DNA of 32,969 nucleotides from Gammaproteobacteria bacterium (GTDB lineage: Bacteria; Pseudomonadota; Gammaproteobacteria; Pseudomonadales; Pseudohongiellaceae). Numbering within the stretch: the first letter of the stretch is position 1; every line of letters starts with the position of its first letter. Below, piece by piece: positions 23,637-32,969 of the stretch. Location: contig JAQWTK010000061.1 in assembly GCA_029242705.1 (NCBI GenBank), positions 1-32,969 of the forward strand, read 5' to 3'. The position numbers were made by a program, and so were the translations under genes. A model generated the notes under the pieces. The model worked only from the letters and a program-made list of their open reading frames with translations, made no database searches and had not been told where the DNA came from.

Positions 23637-24380
23637 TTATCCAAACCATTTAAGCTTTTCTCTTAAGCTTACGACACTTCCGATGATAATTATTGTCGGC
23701 GATTCCAGGCTCTTGCTATCTGCAATATCAGGCATGGACCTCAATTCGGCGGTCAAAACTCGTTGTCGCTTTTTTATTCCTTGCTCGATCGCAGCGATCG
23801 GAGTATTTTCTGTCATACCATGTCTAATGAGTTCCGTACAAATCGTCCTCAATCCCATAAGCCCCATATAAAAGACCAGAGTCTCTTGCGTATTAACTAG
23901 CTGCTTCCAATCAAGCTTTAATGCTCCATCTTCAAGATGCCCTGCAAGAAAGCGGACTGACTGCGCATGATCCCGATGAGTTAGTGGTATTCCCGCATAT
24001 GAGCCGCATCCTGAGGCTGCTGTGATCCCGGGTACTATTTGGAACATAACTTTTGCTTGTGCGAGCGTCTCTATTTCTTCGCCCCCTCGACCAAAAATAA
24101 AAGGATCACCCCCTTTAAGACGGAGCACCCTCTTCCCCGAATTAGCCAATCTTATCAGCATCTGATTTATTGTTTCTTGCTCAACGCTATGATGAGATCT
24201 TTGTTTGCCTACAGAGATTTTTTCCGCATCTGGACGAACCTTATTTAGTATCTCCTCGGATACCAATCTGTCGTATAGCACAACGTCAGCTTTATGCATC
24301 AGACGTAGAGCTCGTAAAGTTAACAAATCGGGGTCGCCAGGCCCTGCCCCAACTAAATATACTTCCCCCCTTTGGGACAT
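23637..24380 (-). CDS. uroporphyrinogen-III C-methyltransferase module of CysG
   Basis: This part can still be translated as a free 247-residue SUMT, which adds two methyl groups to uroporphyrinogen III to form precorrin-2. It starts MSQRGEVYLVGAGPGDPDL and has DRLVS, RLKGGDPFIFGRGGEE, VPGITAASGCGSYAGIPLTH, GHLED and PIAAIEQG, all conserved. The ATG at 24380 is preceded by AAGAAGGA, though only 1-2 bases away, which is close. The open frame extends to 24719, so a start as far up as there cannot be excluded. If used, precorrin-2 would be made without the oxidase/ferrochelatase step in this gene. Confidence 0.6.
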   Translation of the reverse strand: MSQRGEVYLVGAGPGDPDLLTLRALRLMHKADVVLYDRLVSEEILNKVRPDAEKISVGKQRSHHSVEQETINQMLIRLANSGKRVLRLKGGDPFIFGRGGEEIETLAQAKVMFQIVPGITAASGCGSYAGIPLTHRDHAQSVRFLAGHLEDGALKLDWKQLVNTQETLVFYMGLMGLRTICTELIRHGMTENTPIAAIEQGIKKRQRVLTAELRSMPDIADSKSLESPTIIIIGSVVSLREKLKWFG

Positions 24381-24954
24381 ATCCTTCTTATGAAATAAAC
24401 TACTGTTGATTATTTCTTTGGCTAATTCGTAATTTCCGGAGTAAACGAGTTCGGTCACCTCACTCTCTAGAATATTTTCCCAAAACTGTAACGTATGGTT
24501 AAATTCCGTAAATTGAGTTTTTACTTTTTCTCTATATGACCCTAATAAAAGCGCTAACTCCCCTACCTTATCGGATAGCATAGATTCATTAAGCTCTTTA
24601 ATTTTTCGTGTTAGTACAGGCGAATTGCCCGAGGATGATATTGCTACCACTACAGGAGAGCGATCGACCACCGCAGGCATAATGAAAGAGCATAAGGAGG
24701 GTTCGTCAACAACATTCACAGGTATATGAAGCGCTTTTGCCTATTTTGCTATAAGAGTATTTGTCTCTTTACAGTTGGTTGCGGCAATAACTAGCACTAT
24801 GTTTTCTAAATACTTATCTTTAAATGAATCCTTGATTAAAAGAAAGCTCTTCTTATTGGCCAGACTTTCGATATTTTCAGAGAATTCATTCGCCACGAAC
24901 ATAACGCTTGCTGAAGCTTTGTCCAGCAATGTCGCTTTTCGGAACGCTATTTCA

Positions 24955-24964
24955 CCCCCCCCCC
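24955..24964. repeat. ten-base homopolymer C/G tract in cysG
   Basis: Ten C on the plus strand read as ten G in the cysG coding strand, at the codons for the glycines of the NAD-binding VGGGEIA motif. Tract length sets the reading frame: 8 or 11 are in frame, 10 is not. Such tracts slip easily during replication and also in sequencing. Confidence 0.9.
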
Positions 24965-25017
24965 TACTATTAAACATTGCCTCCCTTTTATATTTAAAAA
25001 GATAGGCAATAATTCCA

Positions 25018-26295
25018 CTATTCAAGATACTCCATCGAATGCATATAAGCCTTCAAGGCGGATGGAATCCGAATTCTACCGGATTCTTCCTGATAATTTT
25101 CCAAGACAGCTACTAGCGCTCTCCCTATTGCGACACCTGACCCATTAATTGTGTGAACCAATTCTGGCTTTCCGGTATCAGGGTTCCTCCAGCGAGCCTG
25201 CATACGACGTGCTTGAAAGTCTGTGAAAGAGCTACAAGAAGAAATTTCTCTATAAACGCCTTGTGATGGTAGCCAGACTTCTAAATCGTATGTTTTAGCC
25301 GAACCAAAGCCTAAATCACCACCACAAAGAATAACCTTACGATAAGGAAGCTCCAATTTTTGTAATATTATTTCAGCGTGTCCCGTTAGCTCCTCCAAAG
25401 CTTTCTCGGAGTTCTCTGGTTTAACGATCTGAACTAATTCAACTTTTTCAAATTGATGCTGCCTAATCATTCCCTTGGTATCTTTGCCATAGCTTCCGGC
25501 TTCTGATCTAAAACAAGGAGTATGCGCTGTATACTTCAGAGGTAATATTTCTTGCTGCAATATTTCATTGCGCACCATATTAGTAAGGGGAACTTCAGCA
25601 GTTGGTATTAGGTAGTAATCGGGATCGTGGTGTAGTTTGAACAAATCATCTTCAAATTTTGGCAGTTGTGACGTTCCCTCTAGTGATGCCTCATTTACTA
25701 TATAAGGCACGTTAAATTCCGTATAGCCATGTTCTAAAGTATGTATATCAAGCATAAACTGAGATAGCGCTCTATGCAGTTTTGCTACTTTTCCTCGCAT
25801 CACCACAAAGCGTGATCCGGTTAGTTTTGTTGCTGTGGAAAACTCTAACCCTTCGTCAAGAGATTCGCCTAATTCAGAGTGGTCTTTTACACCAAATCCA
25901 AATTCAGTCGGCGACCCCCAAGAACTTACAATTTTATTGTACGACTCATCATTCCCTTCAGGCACATCATCGCTAGGAATATTTGGAACGCCTAATAGAT
26001 ATGATTTCAATTCATTTTGTAATTTTTCTAGTTTTTGTTTTTTATCCTCGAGCTTAGATTTTAATACTTCCATACCCTTCAGTATTTCAGACGCGTCTTC
26101 ACCATTAGCTTTTGCTTTACCAATCGCTTTCGAGTTTGAATTTCTTTCATTTTGAAGAGATTCAGTCTCAAGCTGCAGATCCTTACGATCTGCCTCGAGC
26201 TGATTTATTTTATCTTTATCAAGATCGAATTTTTTCTTTCGAAGCTTGTTTGCGACATCTTCTAATTCTGTCCTGATTATTTTTAGGTCTAGCAT
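25018..26295 (-). CDS. serS: serine--tRNA ligase
   Basis: SerS charges tRNA-Ser (a tRNA-Ser gene is 3.8 kb away). The 425-residue class II synthetase has a long N-terminal coiled coil (about residues 25-100, charged heptads) that binds the tRNA variable arm. Motif 2 is [21 protein letters not shown] and motif 3 is [32 protein letters not shown] and AEVPLTN are further family marks. Length is normal. Its TAG stop overlaps the GTG start of cysG by one base, suggesting coupling. It lies downstream of crcB in the lolA-crcB-serS series. Confidence 0.97.
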   Translation of the reverse strand: MLDLKIIRTELEDVANKLRKKKFDLDKDKINQLEADRKDLQLETESLQNERNSNSKAIGKAKANGEDASEILKGMEVLKSKLEDKKQKLEKLQNELKSYLLGVPNIPSDDVPEGNDESYNKIVSSWGSPTEFGFGVKDHSELGESLDEGLEFSTATKLTGSRFVVMRGKVAKLHRALSQFMLDIHTLEHGYTEFNVPYIVNEASLEGTSQLPKFEDDLFKLHHDPDYYLIPTAEVPLTNMVRNEILQQEILPLKYTAHTPCFRSEAGSYGKDTKGMIRQHQFEKVELVQIVKPENSEKALEELTGHAEIILQKLELPYRKVILCGGDLGFGSAKTYDLEVWLPSQGVYREISSCSSFTDFQARRMQARWRNPDTGKPELVHTINGSGVAIGRALVAVLENYQEESGRIRIPSALKAYMHSMEYLE

Positions 26296-26317
26296 CCCTG
26301 TTTCCTATCTAACATTC

Positions 26318-26695
26318 TCAAAACAAAATACGCGCAATATTGATGCCGATAAAAGTTGCTATTAAGCAAACGACTACGCTGCCCAGCAGGTACGAGAAGG
26401 CCATGCCGTATTGACCTTGTTCTATTAATAACAAAGCATCTAACGAAAATGTTGAGAACGTAGTCATCGCTCCAAGGAACCCGACCACAAGTAACGACCT
26501 AACATCATCTGCTAATGATATTTTTTCTGAAAACAACACGAATAGTAATCCAATAAAAAAACAACCAATTAGATTGACTATGAAGGTTCCCGACGGATAT
26601 GTCGCCGGATATAGTTTCTCAACATTAGTAGTTATCCAAAAGCGGGATATCGCCCCAAAGGCTCCGCCAACTGCAATAACAATATAGGTATTCAT
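26318..26695 (-). CDS. crcB: fluoride channel CrcB (Fluc)
   Basis: CrcB is a small membrane protein that forms a dual-topology fluoride exporter. The 125-residue protein has four helices and the conserved segments GGAFGAISRFW, GTFIVNLIGCFFIG (with the pore Asn) and GFLGAMTTFSTFS (with the phenylalanine-box residues). It begins 14 bases after lolA, where rarA would be expected in close relatives, and is followed by serS 22 bases later. I see no fluoride riboswitch: the upstream space is too short, so it must rely on the operon promoter. Confidence 0.94.
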   Translation of the reverse strand: MNTYIVIAVGGAFGAISRFWITTNVEKLYPATYPSGTFIVNLIGCFFIGLLFVLFSEKISLADDVRSLLVVGFLGAMTTFSTFSLDALLLIEQGQYGMAFSYLLGSVVVCLIATFIGINIARILF

Positions 26696-26709
26696 GTTTT
26701 GCCTAAGAT

Positions 26710-27336
26710 TTAATTTGTAGTGTTGCCGATTACGTCAATATCATTTGGAATTATGAATTCGAACAAACTATCCGCTATAGGGGAATTCATAACTAAATTA
26801 TTAAACTGCCATACAGTTTGCTCTCCATTTTTTCCATCCAAATGTATCATGTCCAATATATCGTTTATAAAAGTAATAGAGACTGTATTGTAAATATTGT
26901 CATTCATTTTTGGCGAAAGCTCGAAGCTCTTTGTTTCTTCCGAATTAATTACAACAATATAATATTCAGCAGATAAATTATCTGTTTTTCCGTTGAGCAA
27001 TTGAGCAGCTAATTCTGAATTATCCGAATTCCAGTCCTCTATGGTTACTTGTTCAAGGTCGGGTTGATAATTCCAAAGTAACGCTCCATTAGTAACGATT
27101 AACTCTGGAAAAGGATCGATTGTTTCCCAATAGAAGCGATTGGGTTTTTTTAAACGCATCTGGATTTTTGTTTCTTCGAGTATCCCACCATCAGACTCAA
27201 CGATTAATTGCAGGATATCCGCAGAAAGCGTAGAAATATCGCGCAACAGTAGGTCCAATTCTTCGATGGGGCCATCTTGTGCTGATAGCCTCAAAGGCAT
27301 TATCAACGTTATGAGAGAGATAACTACTCGAAACAT
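26710..27336 (-). CDS. lolA: outer-membrane lipoprotein carrier LolA
   Basis: LolA ferries lipoproteins across the periplasm from LolCDE to LolB. The 208-residue protein has a signal peptide (FRVVISLITLIMPLRLSA) and the LolA fold. Visible elements are IQMRLKKPNRFYWETIDPFPELIV, NGALLWNYQPDLEQVTI and the final strands MIHLDGKNGEQTVWQFNN followed by FEFIIPNDIDVI. The conserved Arg and aromatic positions that line the lipid pocket appear present. It follows ftsK by 25 bases on the same strand, the common order. Confidence 0.9.
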   Translation of the reverse strand: MFRVVISLITLIMPLRLSAQDGPIEELDLLLRDISTLSADILQLIVESDGGILEETKIQMRLKKPNRFYWETIDPFPELIVTNGALLWNYQPDLEQVTIEDWNSDNSELAAQLLNGKTDNLSAEYYIVVINSEETKSFELSPKMNDNIYNTVSITFINDILDMIHLDGKNGEQTVWQFNNLVMNSPIADSLFEFIIPNDIDVIGNTTN

Positions 27337-27361
27337 AGAAAATACTTAATGTCTGTTTATT

Positions 27362-29680
27362 TCATTCTCGGACAGGTGGTGCAATGACTTCACGCGATCC
27401 ATTGCTGCCCATTTCCGAAACTACGCCAGCGGCTTCCATAGATTCTATCATACGCGCTGCACGGTTATAGCCGATTCGTAATTTTCGTTGTACTGCGGAA
27501 ATAGAAGCTTTCCTCGATTCTGTCACAAACTGAACTGCTTCATCATAAAGAGCGTCTCCTTCGTCACCCTCTAGCGCAGAGCTTCCAAATGAAGCTCCCC
27601 CAACACTGTCTTCCATACTTTGTGTAATTGCATCAATAAAAACAGGTTCCCCTCTTTTTTTCCAATCAGCAACGACACGATGAACCTCTTCATCACTTAC
27701 GAATGCTCCGTGAACTCTTGTCGGTGTCCCACTCCCCGGCGGTAAAAATAGCATGTCACCATGCCCAAGTAGCTGTTCTGCACCCCCTTCTCCTAAAATA
27801 GTTCTAGAATCTACCTTGGATTGCACCATGAAGGATAAACGCGTGGGGACATTTGCTTTTATAAGTCCAGTTAGCACATCTACCGACGGCCTCTGGGTCG
27901 CAAGGATTAGGTGAATACCAGCGGCACGAGCTTTCTGAGCAATGCGCGCGATAAGTTCTTCAACTTTTTTCCCTACTACCATCATCATGTCAGCAAGCTC
28001 ATCTACTACCACAACAATATTAGGTAAAGGCTCTAAATTTGGATGAGATTGCTCTTCAGTGAGAAGAGACTCATCTGGTCTCCAGCTTGGATCCGGAATA
28101 GGTTTTCCAATTTTTATTGCATCAGAAACCTTTTTGTTAAAGCCTGCGAGATTTCGAACTCCTAGGGCGGACATAAGGCGATACCTACGTTCCATCTCCG
28201 CAACACACCACCTAAGACCATTTGCTGCGTCTTTCATATCTGTTATCACAGGCGTTAGTAGATGTGGAATACCATCATAGACCGAGAGCTCTAACATTTT
28301 AGGGTCTATCATAATGATTCGAACCTGTTCGGGCGTGGACTTAAAAATCAGGCTTAAGATCATTGCGTTAATACCGACTGATTTTCCCGAACCTGTGGTA
28401 CCGGCAACTAATAAGTGAGGCATCTTAGCTAAATCAACAATAACCGGCTTACCAATAATGTCATGACCAAGCGCCATACTTAAATTGGAACCAGCCTGAT
28501 CAAAATCTGTTGACGATAAAACTTGGCTAAGCTGAATAACGTCTCGTTTCTCATTTGGAATTTCTATCCCTATAACGGTCTTCCCTGGAATTACCTCCAC
28601 CACCCTAACAGAGACTACAGCAAGTGAGCGCGCGAGATCTTTTGCTAGATTGCTAATACGGCTAACCTTTATACCTGGGGCCGGTTGTACTTCGAAGCGC
28701 GTTATCACCGGCCCCGGGTTAACCGCCATGACTTCAATATTAATACCAAAATCTTTGAGTTTTAACTCAAGAAGCTTTGACATTGCTTCTAGCGATTCCT
28801 TAGAGAATGAAGACTCATTGGTCTCTTGCCAAGCATCCAGAAGGCTTATTGCTGGTAATTCCTTAACCGAAGTCGCCGCAAATAGTGTGCCTTGACGCTC
28901 CTTTTCGACCCGTATGCTTGTCCTCGCTTCATTCTTAATTGGTTCCTTTATAGTAGGGGTTACCCTTTTTCTCTCTTTCTCGATATGAATATTGAGTCCT
29001 TTTTTACGGCTTTCTAGGCGCGCTTTGATTGCTTGATCTTGCTTTTTGTTTTCCAGCCATTTGTGCATCTTAGTCCTCGCCCAAGTACTAAGCATAATTG
29101 TCCATAATCCAAGCTTATCTATAACCCCGAGCCAAGAAATGTTCATAGTGATGGTTAAAGCAAATAGGAATATCGCTAAGAGTAATAATGTGCTTCCTAA
29201 GGTTGCTAATACGGGGAGGCTAAGATCCACTACTAGTGAGCCTATTACGCCTCCCGCAATATAAGGAGTGCTCACAGCTACTTCAAAATGAATGGTTGCC
29301 AATCCGCAAGCAGACAGGATCAGCATTAAAAATCCAAATAATTGTAAAATAAACAGAGAGACCGAAAAGTCCGATTCTAATTCCGATTCACGAAACGATA
29401 TGTAAACTTTGTAGCAAAGCAAAAATGGTAATGTATACGAAAGATAGCCAATCAAGTGCAGCAGTATATCTGCCACCCAAGCGCCATAAACTCCGACGGA
29501 GTTTTCAACAGCACCTCCAGATCCTGTGGTGGTAAAACCAGGGTCGCTAGGCGAGTAACTAAAAAGTGCGATAAGTAGGAAAAGAGCTAACAAAAAGTAA
29601 GCTATTAAACTTCCCTCCCTTATTAAACGTTGCACCAAAGGGTTACTTTCGCTTTGAAGATTTGACTTGGCTTGCGGCAT
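27362..29680 (-). CDS. ftsK: DNA translocase FtsK
   Basis: FtsK pumps chromosome ends through the closing septum and activates XerCD at dif. The 772-residue protein has four to five N-terminal membrane helices (about 20-170), a short linker and a RecA-like motor. Walker A is TTGSGKS (about 428) and Walker [13 protein letters not shown] (about 555). [20 protein letters not shown] follows. The C-terminal winged-helix gamma domain (about 705-765), [24 protein letters not shown], reads KOPS motifs. ATG 29680 is chosen over an upstream TTG at 29698. The linker is short next to E. coli FtsK (1329 residues), close to the shorter forms in other genera. Confidence 0.95.
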   Translation of the reverse strand: MPQAKSNLQSESNPLVQRLIREGSLIAYFLLALFLLIALFSYSPSDPGFTTTGSGGAVENSVGVYGAWVADILLHLIGYLSYTLPFLLCYKVYISFRESELESDFSVSLFILQLFGFLMLILSACGLATIHFEVAVSTPYIAGGVIGSLVVDLSLPVLATLGSTLLLLAIFLFALTITMNISWLGVIDKLGLWTIMLSTWARTKMHKWLENKKQDQAIKARLESRKKGLNIHIEKERKRVTPTIKEPIKNEARTSIRVEKERQGTLFAATSVKELPAISLLDAWQETNESSFSKESLEAMSKLLELKLKDFGINIEVMAVNPGPVITRFEVQPAPGIKVSRISNLAKDLARSLAVVSVRVVEVIPGKTVIGIEIPNEKRDVIQLSQVLSSTDFDQAGSNLSMALGHDIIGKPVIVDLAKMPHLLVAGTTGSGKSVGINAMILSLIFKSTPEQVRIIMIDPKMLELSVYDGIPHLLTPVITDMKDAANGLRWCVAEMERRYRLMSALGVRNLAGFNKKVSDAIKIGKPIPDPSWRPDESLLTEEQSHPNLEPLPNIVVVVDELADMMMVVGKKVEELIARIAQKARAAGIHLILATQRPSVDVLTGLIKANVPTRLSFMVQSKVDSRTILGEGGAEQLLGHGDMLFLPPGSGTPTRVHGAFVSDEEVHRVVADWKKRGEPVFIDAITQSMEDSVGGASFGSSALEGDEGDALYDEAVQFVTESRKASISAVQRKLRIGYNRAARMIESMEAAGVVSEMGSNGSREVIAPPVRE

Positions 29681-30885
<1,205 letters not shown>

Positions 30886-30897
30886 TCTAGGCAAGAG

Positions 30898-31617
30898 ATG
30901 CCCATACCTTGGCTCGATTCAGATTCTATTAATTTTCCTTCAACTACCAAAGCTCTTACTGAGCCAAATGGTCTGCTCGCCGCTGGCGGCGGGCTTTCTG
31001 TTGAATGGCTAACAGAAGCATACAGACGAGGCATATTTCCTTGGTACCAGTCTGGTCAACCAATATTATGGTGGTCTCCTGATCCTAGACTTACATTGGC
31101 GCCAGCATCGTTTGTTACCTCGCGAAGCCTTAAAAAATTAATAAGAAAGCATAGATATCAAATATCATTTGATACAAATTTTATAAAAGTAATTAACCAG
31201 TGCGCGCTAACAGAGCGCGGAAGCGGCGGGACTTGGATTACCACGGAGATGGCATATGCCTATTCAGAACTGCATAGAGCTGGTTTCGCCCACTCAGTAG
31301 AAGTCTGGTCAGGCGATATACTTGTTGGAGGTTTATATGGAGTAGCCTTGGGGAAAGTATTCTTTGGAGAGTCTATGTTTAGCCTCGAGGATAATACCTC
31401 TAAACTCGCATTATTCTATTTAATACTCCATCTTAAACATTGGGGTTTTGAGTTAATCGATTGTCAAATACCAAGTGATCACCTCATTAGTTTAGGCGCG
31501 ATTAATATTTCGAGACAGGATTTTAACAACAGATTAGTTGAACTAGTGGATCAACAAGAAAATAGGATCGGCAAGTGGGAGATAAATCTAGACTTAATTA
31601 ACAAAGTTAATGATTAA
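30898..31617 (+). CDS. aat: leucyl/phenylalanyl-tRNA--protein transferase
   Basis: Aat adds Leu or Phe from charged tRNA to proteins with N-terminal Lys or Arg, marking them for ClpAP through ClpS. The 239-residue protein shows GLLAAGGGLSVEWLTEAYRRGIFPWY, ILWWSPDPRLTL, AHSVEVWSGDILVGGLYGVALGKVFFGESMFS, and FELIDCQIPSDHLISLGA near the end. All are conserved in the family. It overlaps bpt by 8 bases, so both N-end-rule transferases are translated together. ClpA is encoded 1 kb to the right. Confidence 0.96.
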   Translation: MPIPWLDSDSINFPSTTKALTEPNGLLAAGGGLSVEWLTEAYRRGIFPWYQSGQPILWWSPDPRLTLAPASFVTSRSLKKLIRKHRYQISFDTNFIKVINQCALTERGSGGTWITTEMAYAYSELHRAGFAHSVEVWSGDILVGGLYGVALGKVFFGESMFSLEDNTSKLALFYLILHLKHWGFELIDCQIPSDHLISLGAINISRQDFNNRLVELVDQQENRIGKWEINLDLINKVND

Positions 31618-32329
31618 AAACTCTGAAAAACGCAGTTCGATAAGTCTGTTTCGCACATCTGATCATGCCTGTAGTTATAAAGAAGATCACCGCGCAGCGA
31701 CGATCTTCCTGGATCCAACTATTCCGATACATAAATCAATGAATAGCAGGTTAAGTTTTCTCGGGTTTCGTCGAAGTGGTTCCCATCTTTATAAACCTGA
31801 TTGCAGTTATTGTAACGCATGTATTTCTTGCAGGATTCCAACTAACGCCTTTAAATTTAAGAACTCTTACCGAAGAATATTAAATAAGAATAAAGATCTG
31901 AATATTGTCACGAAAGATAACCTTACTAACGATTCTTTTTATCTTCTTTACGAGCGCTATATTAACGACCGCCACGCAGATGGAGATATGTATCCAGTCA
32001 CTCGCGAACAATTTGAAGCTTTTATAAAAACAAAAACTACAGATACTCACTTCACCTTGTTTTACCTCAAAGGAACACTAATAGCTGTCAGCGTTACAGA
32101 TATTCTAGAAAATGGAATATCCGCTGTATATACTTATTTTGATCCAAATGAAGGTAAAAGATCGCTTGGAATTCATTCTATTCTTTATCAAGTACAGTTG
32201 GCGATAACGCTAAATTTTCCTTATGTATACTTGGGTTATTGGATTAAGGACTGTCAAAACATGAAATACAAGCTGAATTTCCGTCCCATAGAGATGCTGA
32301 TTAATGACGAATGGGTATTGATAAAATAG
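31610..32329 (+). CDS. bpt: aspartate/glutamate leucyltransferase (Bpt family)
   Basis: Bpt adds Leu to proteins with N-terminal Asp or Glu, a second branch of the N-end rule. The 239-residue protein has the ATE-type N-terminal domain with Cys in HACSYKEDHRAATIFLDP, then HLYKPDCSYCNACISCRIP, giving the three-Cys cluster that characterises the family. The C-terminal GNAT-like domain follows, with ERYINDRHADGDMYP, GISAVYTYFDPN and VYLGYWIKDCQNMKYKLNFRPIE. Genes for this enzyme sit beside aat and infA in Pseudomonas-type genomes. E. coli lacks Bpt, so this separates the window from enteric bacteria. Confidence 0.93.
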   Translation: MIKNSEKRSSISLFRTSDHACSYKEDHRAATIFLDPTIPIHKSMNSRLSFLGFRRSGSHLYKPDCSYCNACISCRIPTNAFKFKNSYRRILNKNKDLNIVTKDNLTNDSFYLLYERYINDRHADGDMYPVTREQFEAFIKTKTTDTHFTLFYLKGTLIAVSVTDILENGISAVYTYFDPNEGKRSLGIHSILYQVQLAITLNFPYVYLGYWIKDCQNMKYKLNFRPIEMLINDEWVLIK

Positions 32330-32410
32330 GCAATTTATTCATGGCACTTCTTTGCGTCTCGCCTTAATTTGCGGCACAATGCAGCCGCTGTTATTAATCA
32401 AGGTGAATTT

Positions 32411-32629
32411 ATGGCGAAAGAAGAGCAAATTGAAATGGAAGGAGAAGTTGTAGATACCCTCCCGAATACGATGTTTCGAGTAAAGTTAGAAAATGGGCAC
32501 ATTGTAACTGCACATATATCAGGAAAAATGCGGAAGAATTATATTAGAATCTTAACAGGTGATCTTGTGCGAGTAGAACTTACACCCTACGATTTATCCA
32601 AAGGCCGGATTACCTATAGGGCTAGATGA
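32411..32629 (+). CDS. infA: translation initiation factor IF-1
   Basis: IF-1 binds the A site of the 30S subunit during initiation. The 72-residue protein starts [19 protein letters not shown] and has [26 protein letters not shown] and the end [12 protein letters not shown]. It is an OB-fold protein of exactly the usual length. The ATG at 32411 is preceded by AGGTG (32401-32405). An upstream in-frame ATG at 32369 would add 14 unconserved residues and is rejected. It converges on clpA, a neighbour pair conserved in this group. Confidence 0.97.
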   Translation: MAKEEQIEMEGEVVDTLPNTMFRVKLENGHIVTAHISGKMRKNYIRILTGDLVRVELTPYDLSKGRITYRAR

Positions 32630-32662
32630 TCCATCCTCACAATCAAGCACGATGCATCCTCT

Positions 32663-32969
32663 TTATATCTTGGTTTTACTTGGTTCTTTCTTGTCGCTAT
32701 TACTTATGAATTTCTTGATATCGACTTTTAAATCATCTTGATATTCTGAAACATAAACATCGCCGCCATTATCCGCAAGACTCCCAAATAAGATATCTTC
32801 AGCAAGCTTCTTTTTGAGTTTTTCTTGAATCAATCGGGCCATGGGCCTGGCCCCCATACTTTCATTATAGCCATTGGTTACGAGCCAACTTACGGCTGAC
32901 GCATCGATATGCAAGTGTACTTTCTTCTCGTCTAGCTGGACTTGAAGAGCTACTATAAATTTATCAACA
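32663..32969 (-). CDS. clpA: ATP-dependent Clp protease ATP-binding subunit ClpA, C-terminal part
   Basis: Only the last 101 residues are in the window; the gene continues beyond the right edge. The visible part is the D2 small domain: VDKFIVALQVQLDEKKV, then NGYNESMGARPMARLIQEKLKKKLAEDILFG, which contains the sensor-2 motif GARP, and a variable acidic tail. It is distinguished from ClpB by the segment VDKFIVxLQxQL and the following short tail. ClpA unfolds substrates for ClpP, including those tagged by Aat and Bpt. Convergent with infA, with a 33-base gap. Confidence 0.93.
   Translation of the reverse strand, partial: VDKFIVALQVQLDEKKVHLHIDASAVSWLVTNGYNESMGARPMARLIQEKLKKKLAEDILFGSLADNGGDVYVSEYQDDLKVDIKKFISNSDKKEPSKTKI

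Larger units (their letters stand above)
23637..25018 (-). pseudogene. cysG: siroheme synthase CysG, frameshifted and with an amber stop
   Basis: CysG makes siroheme, the sulfite-reductase cofactor, from uroporphyrinogen III. The true N-terminus reads from GTG at 25018 as MELLPIFLNIKGRQCLIVGG. The GTG shares its G with the serS stop. Two lesions follow. A run of ten G (24955-24964) shifts the frame after the first GGG, where eight would keep it, giving 1380 bases or 459 residues; E. coli CysG has 457. An in-frame TAG (24741-24743) lies between LIAK and AKALHIPVNVVDEP. As read, translation from the GTG stops after about 25 residues. The C-terminal methyltransferase module is intact and listed separately. 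Confidence 0.85.

Noticed and set aside
24741..25025. Separate 94-residue gene upstream of the methyltransferase
   Set aside because: Its first residues read serS and the poly-G region in the wrong frame; the rest is the middle of the CysG N-domain.

Overview
The window looks like a chromosomal piece of a gammaproteobacterium with modest GC content. This is inferred from gene order and protein motifs, since no 16S gene is present. Two blocks of core genes flank a variable middle. The first block (1-7337) is the fatty-acid and cell-envelope cluster yceD-rpmF-fabD-fabG-acpP-fabF-mltG-tmk-holB. The last block (21157-32969) is tRNA-Ser-yccA-tusDCBE, cysG-serS-crcB-lolA-ftsK in the opposite direction, then trxB-aat-bpt-infA, and the 3' end of clpA. 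Its order resembles the Pseudomonas-type arrangement. Several genes expected by synteny are missing: plsX and fabH between rpmF and fabD, pabC between fabF and mltG, and rarA between lolA and crcB.

The middle (7338-21156) is accessory. It opens with the 3' half of a CAT-anticodon tRNA at 7546-7592. Next come an L-2-hydroxyglutarate oxidase, an AlkB-type dioxygenase, a glutathione reductase, a GST-like protein and a complete tyrosine recombinase. The tRNA fragment's orientation fits an element lying to its right, but no intact tRNA partner is visible. Further right are the periplasmic protease Prc, a candidate small RNA on the minus strand, a leucine-rich-repeat-like remnant, a DUF885 lipoprotein paired with a beta-lactamase-fold hydrolase, a frameshifted gene, and three small genes, two of which are shorter than 60 codons.

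The genes fall into clear teams. The fab genes elongate acyl chains on AcpP. TusBCD and TusE relay sulfur to tRNA wobble uridine. FtsK, LolA, MltG and Prc act in the envelope. Aat and Bpt tag proteins for the N-end rule, whose degradation machinery includes ClpA next door. Gor, the GST and TrxB serve thiol redox.

The points most worth checking are as follows. cysG carries two separate lesions: a run of ten G that breaks the frame and an in-frame amber codon. A compact three-hairpin small RNA candidate sits at 15823-15898. A perfect palindrome overlaps the acpP -10 box. A near-consensus promoter would start transcription almost at the yceD start codon. A ten-codon leader ORF overlaps the mltG start. 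No clearly new multi-gene system was found.
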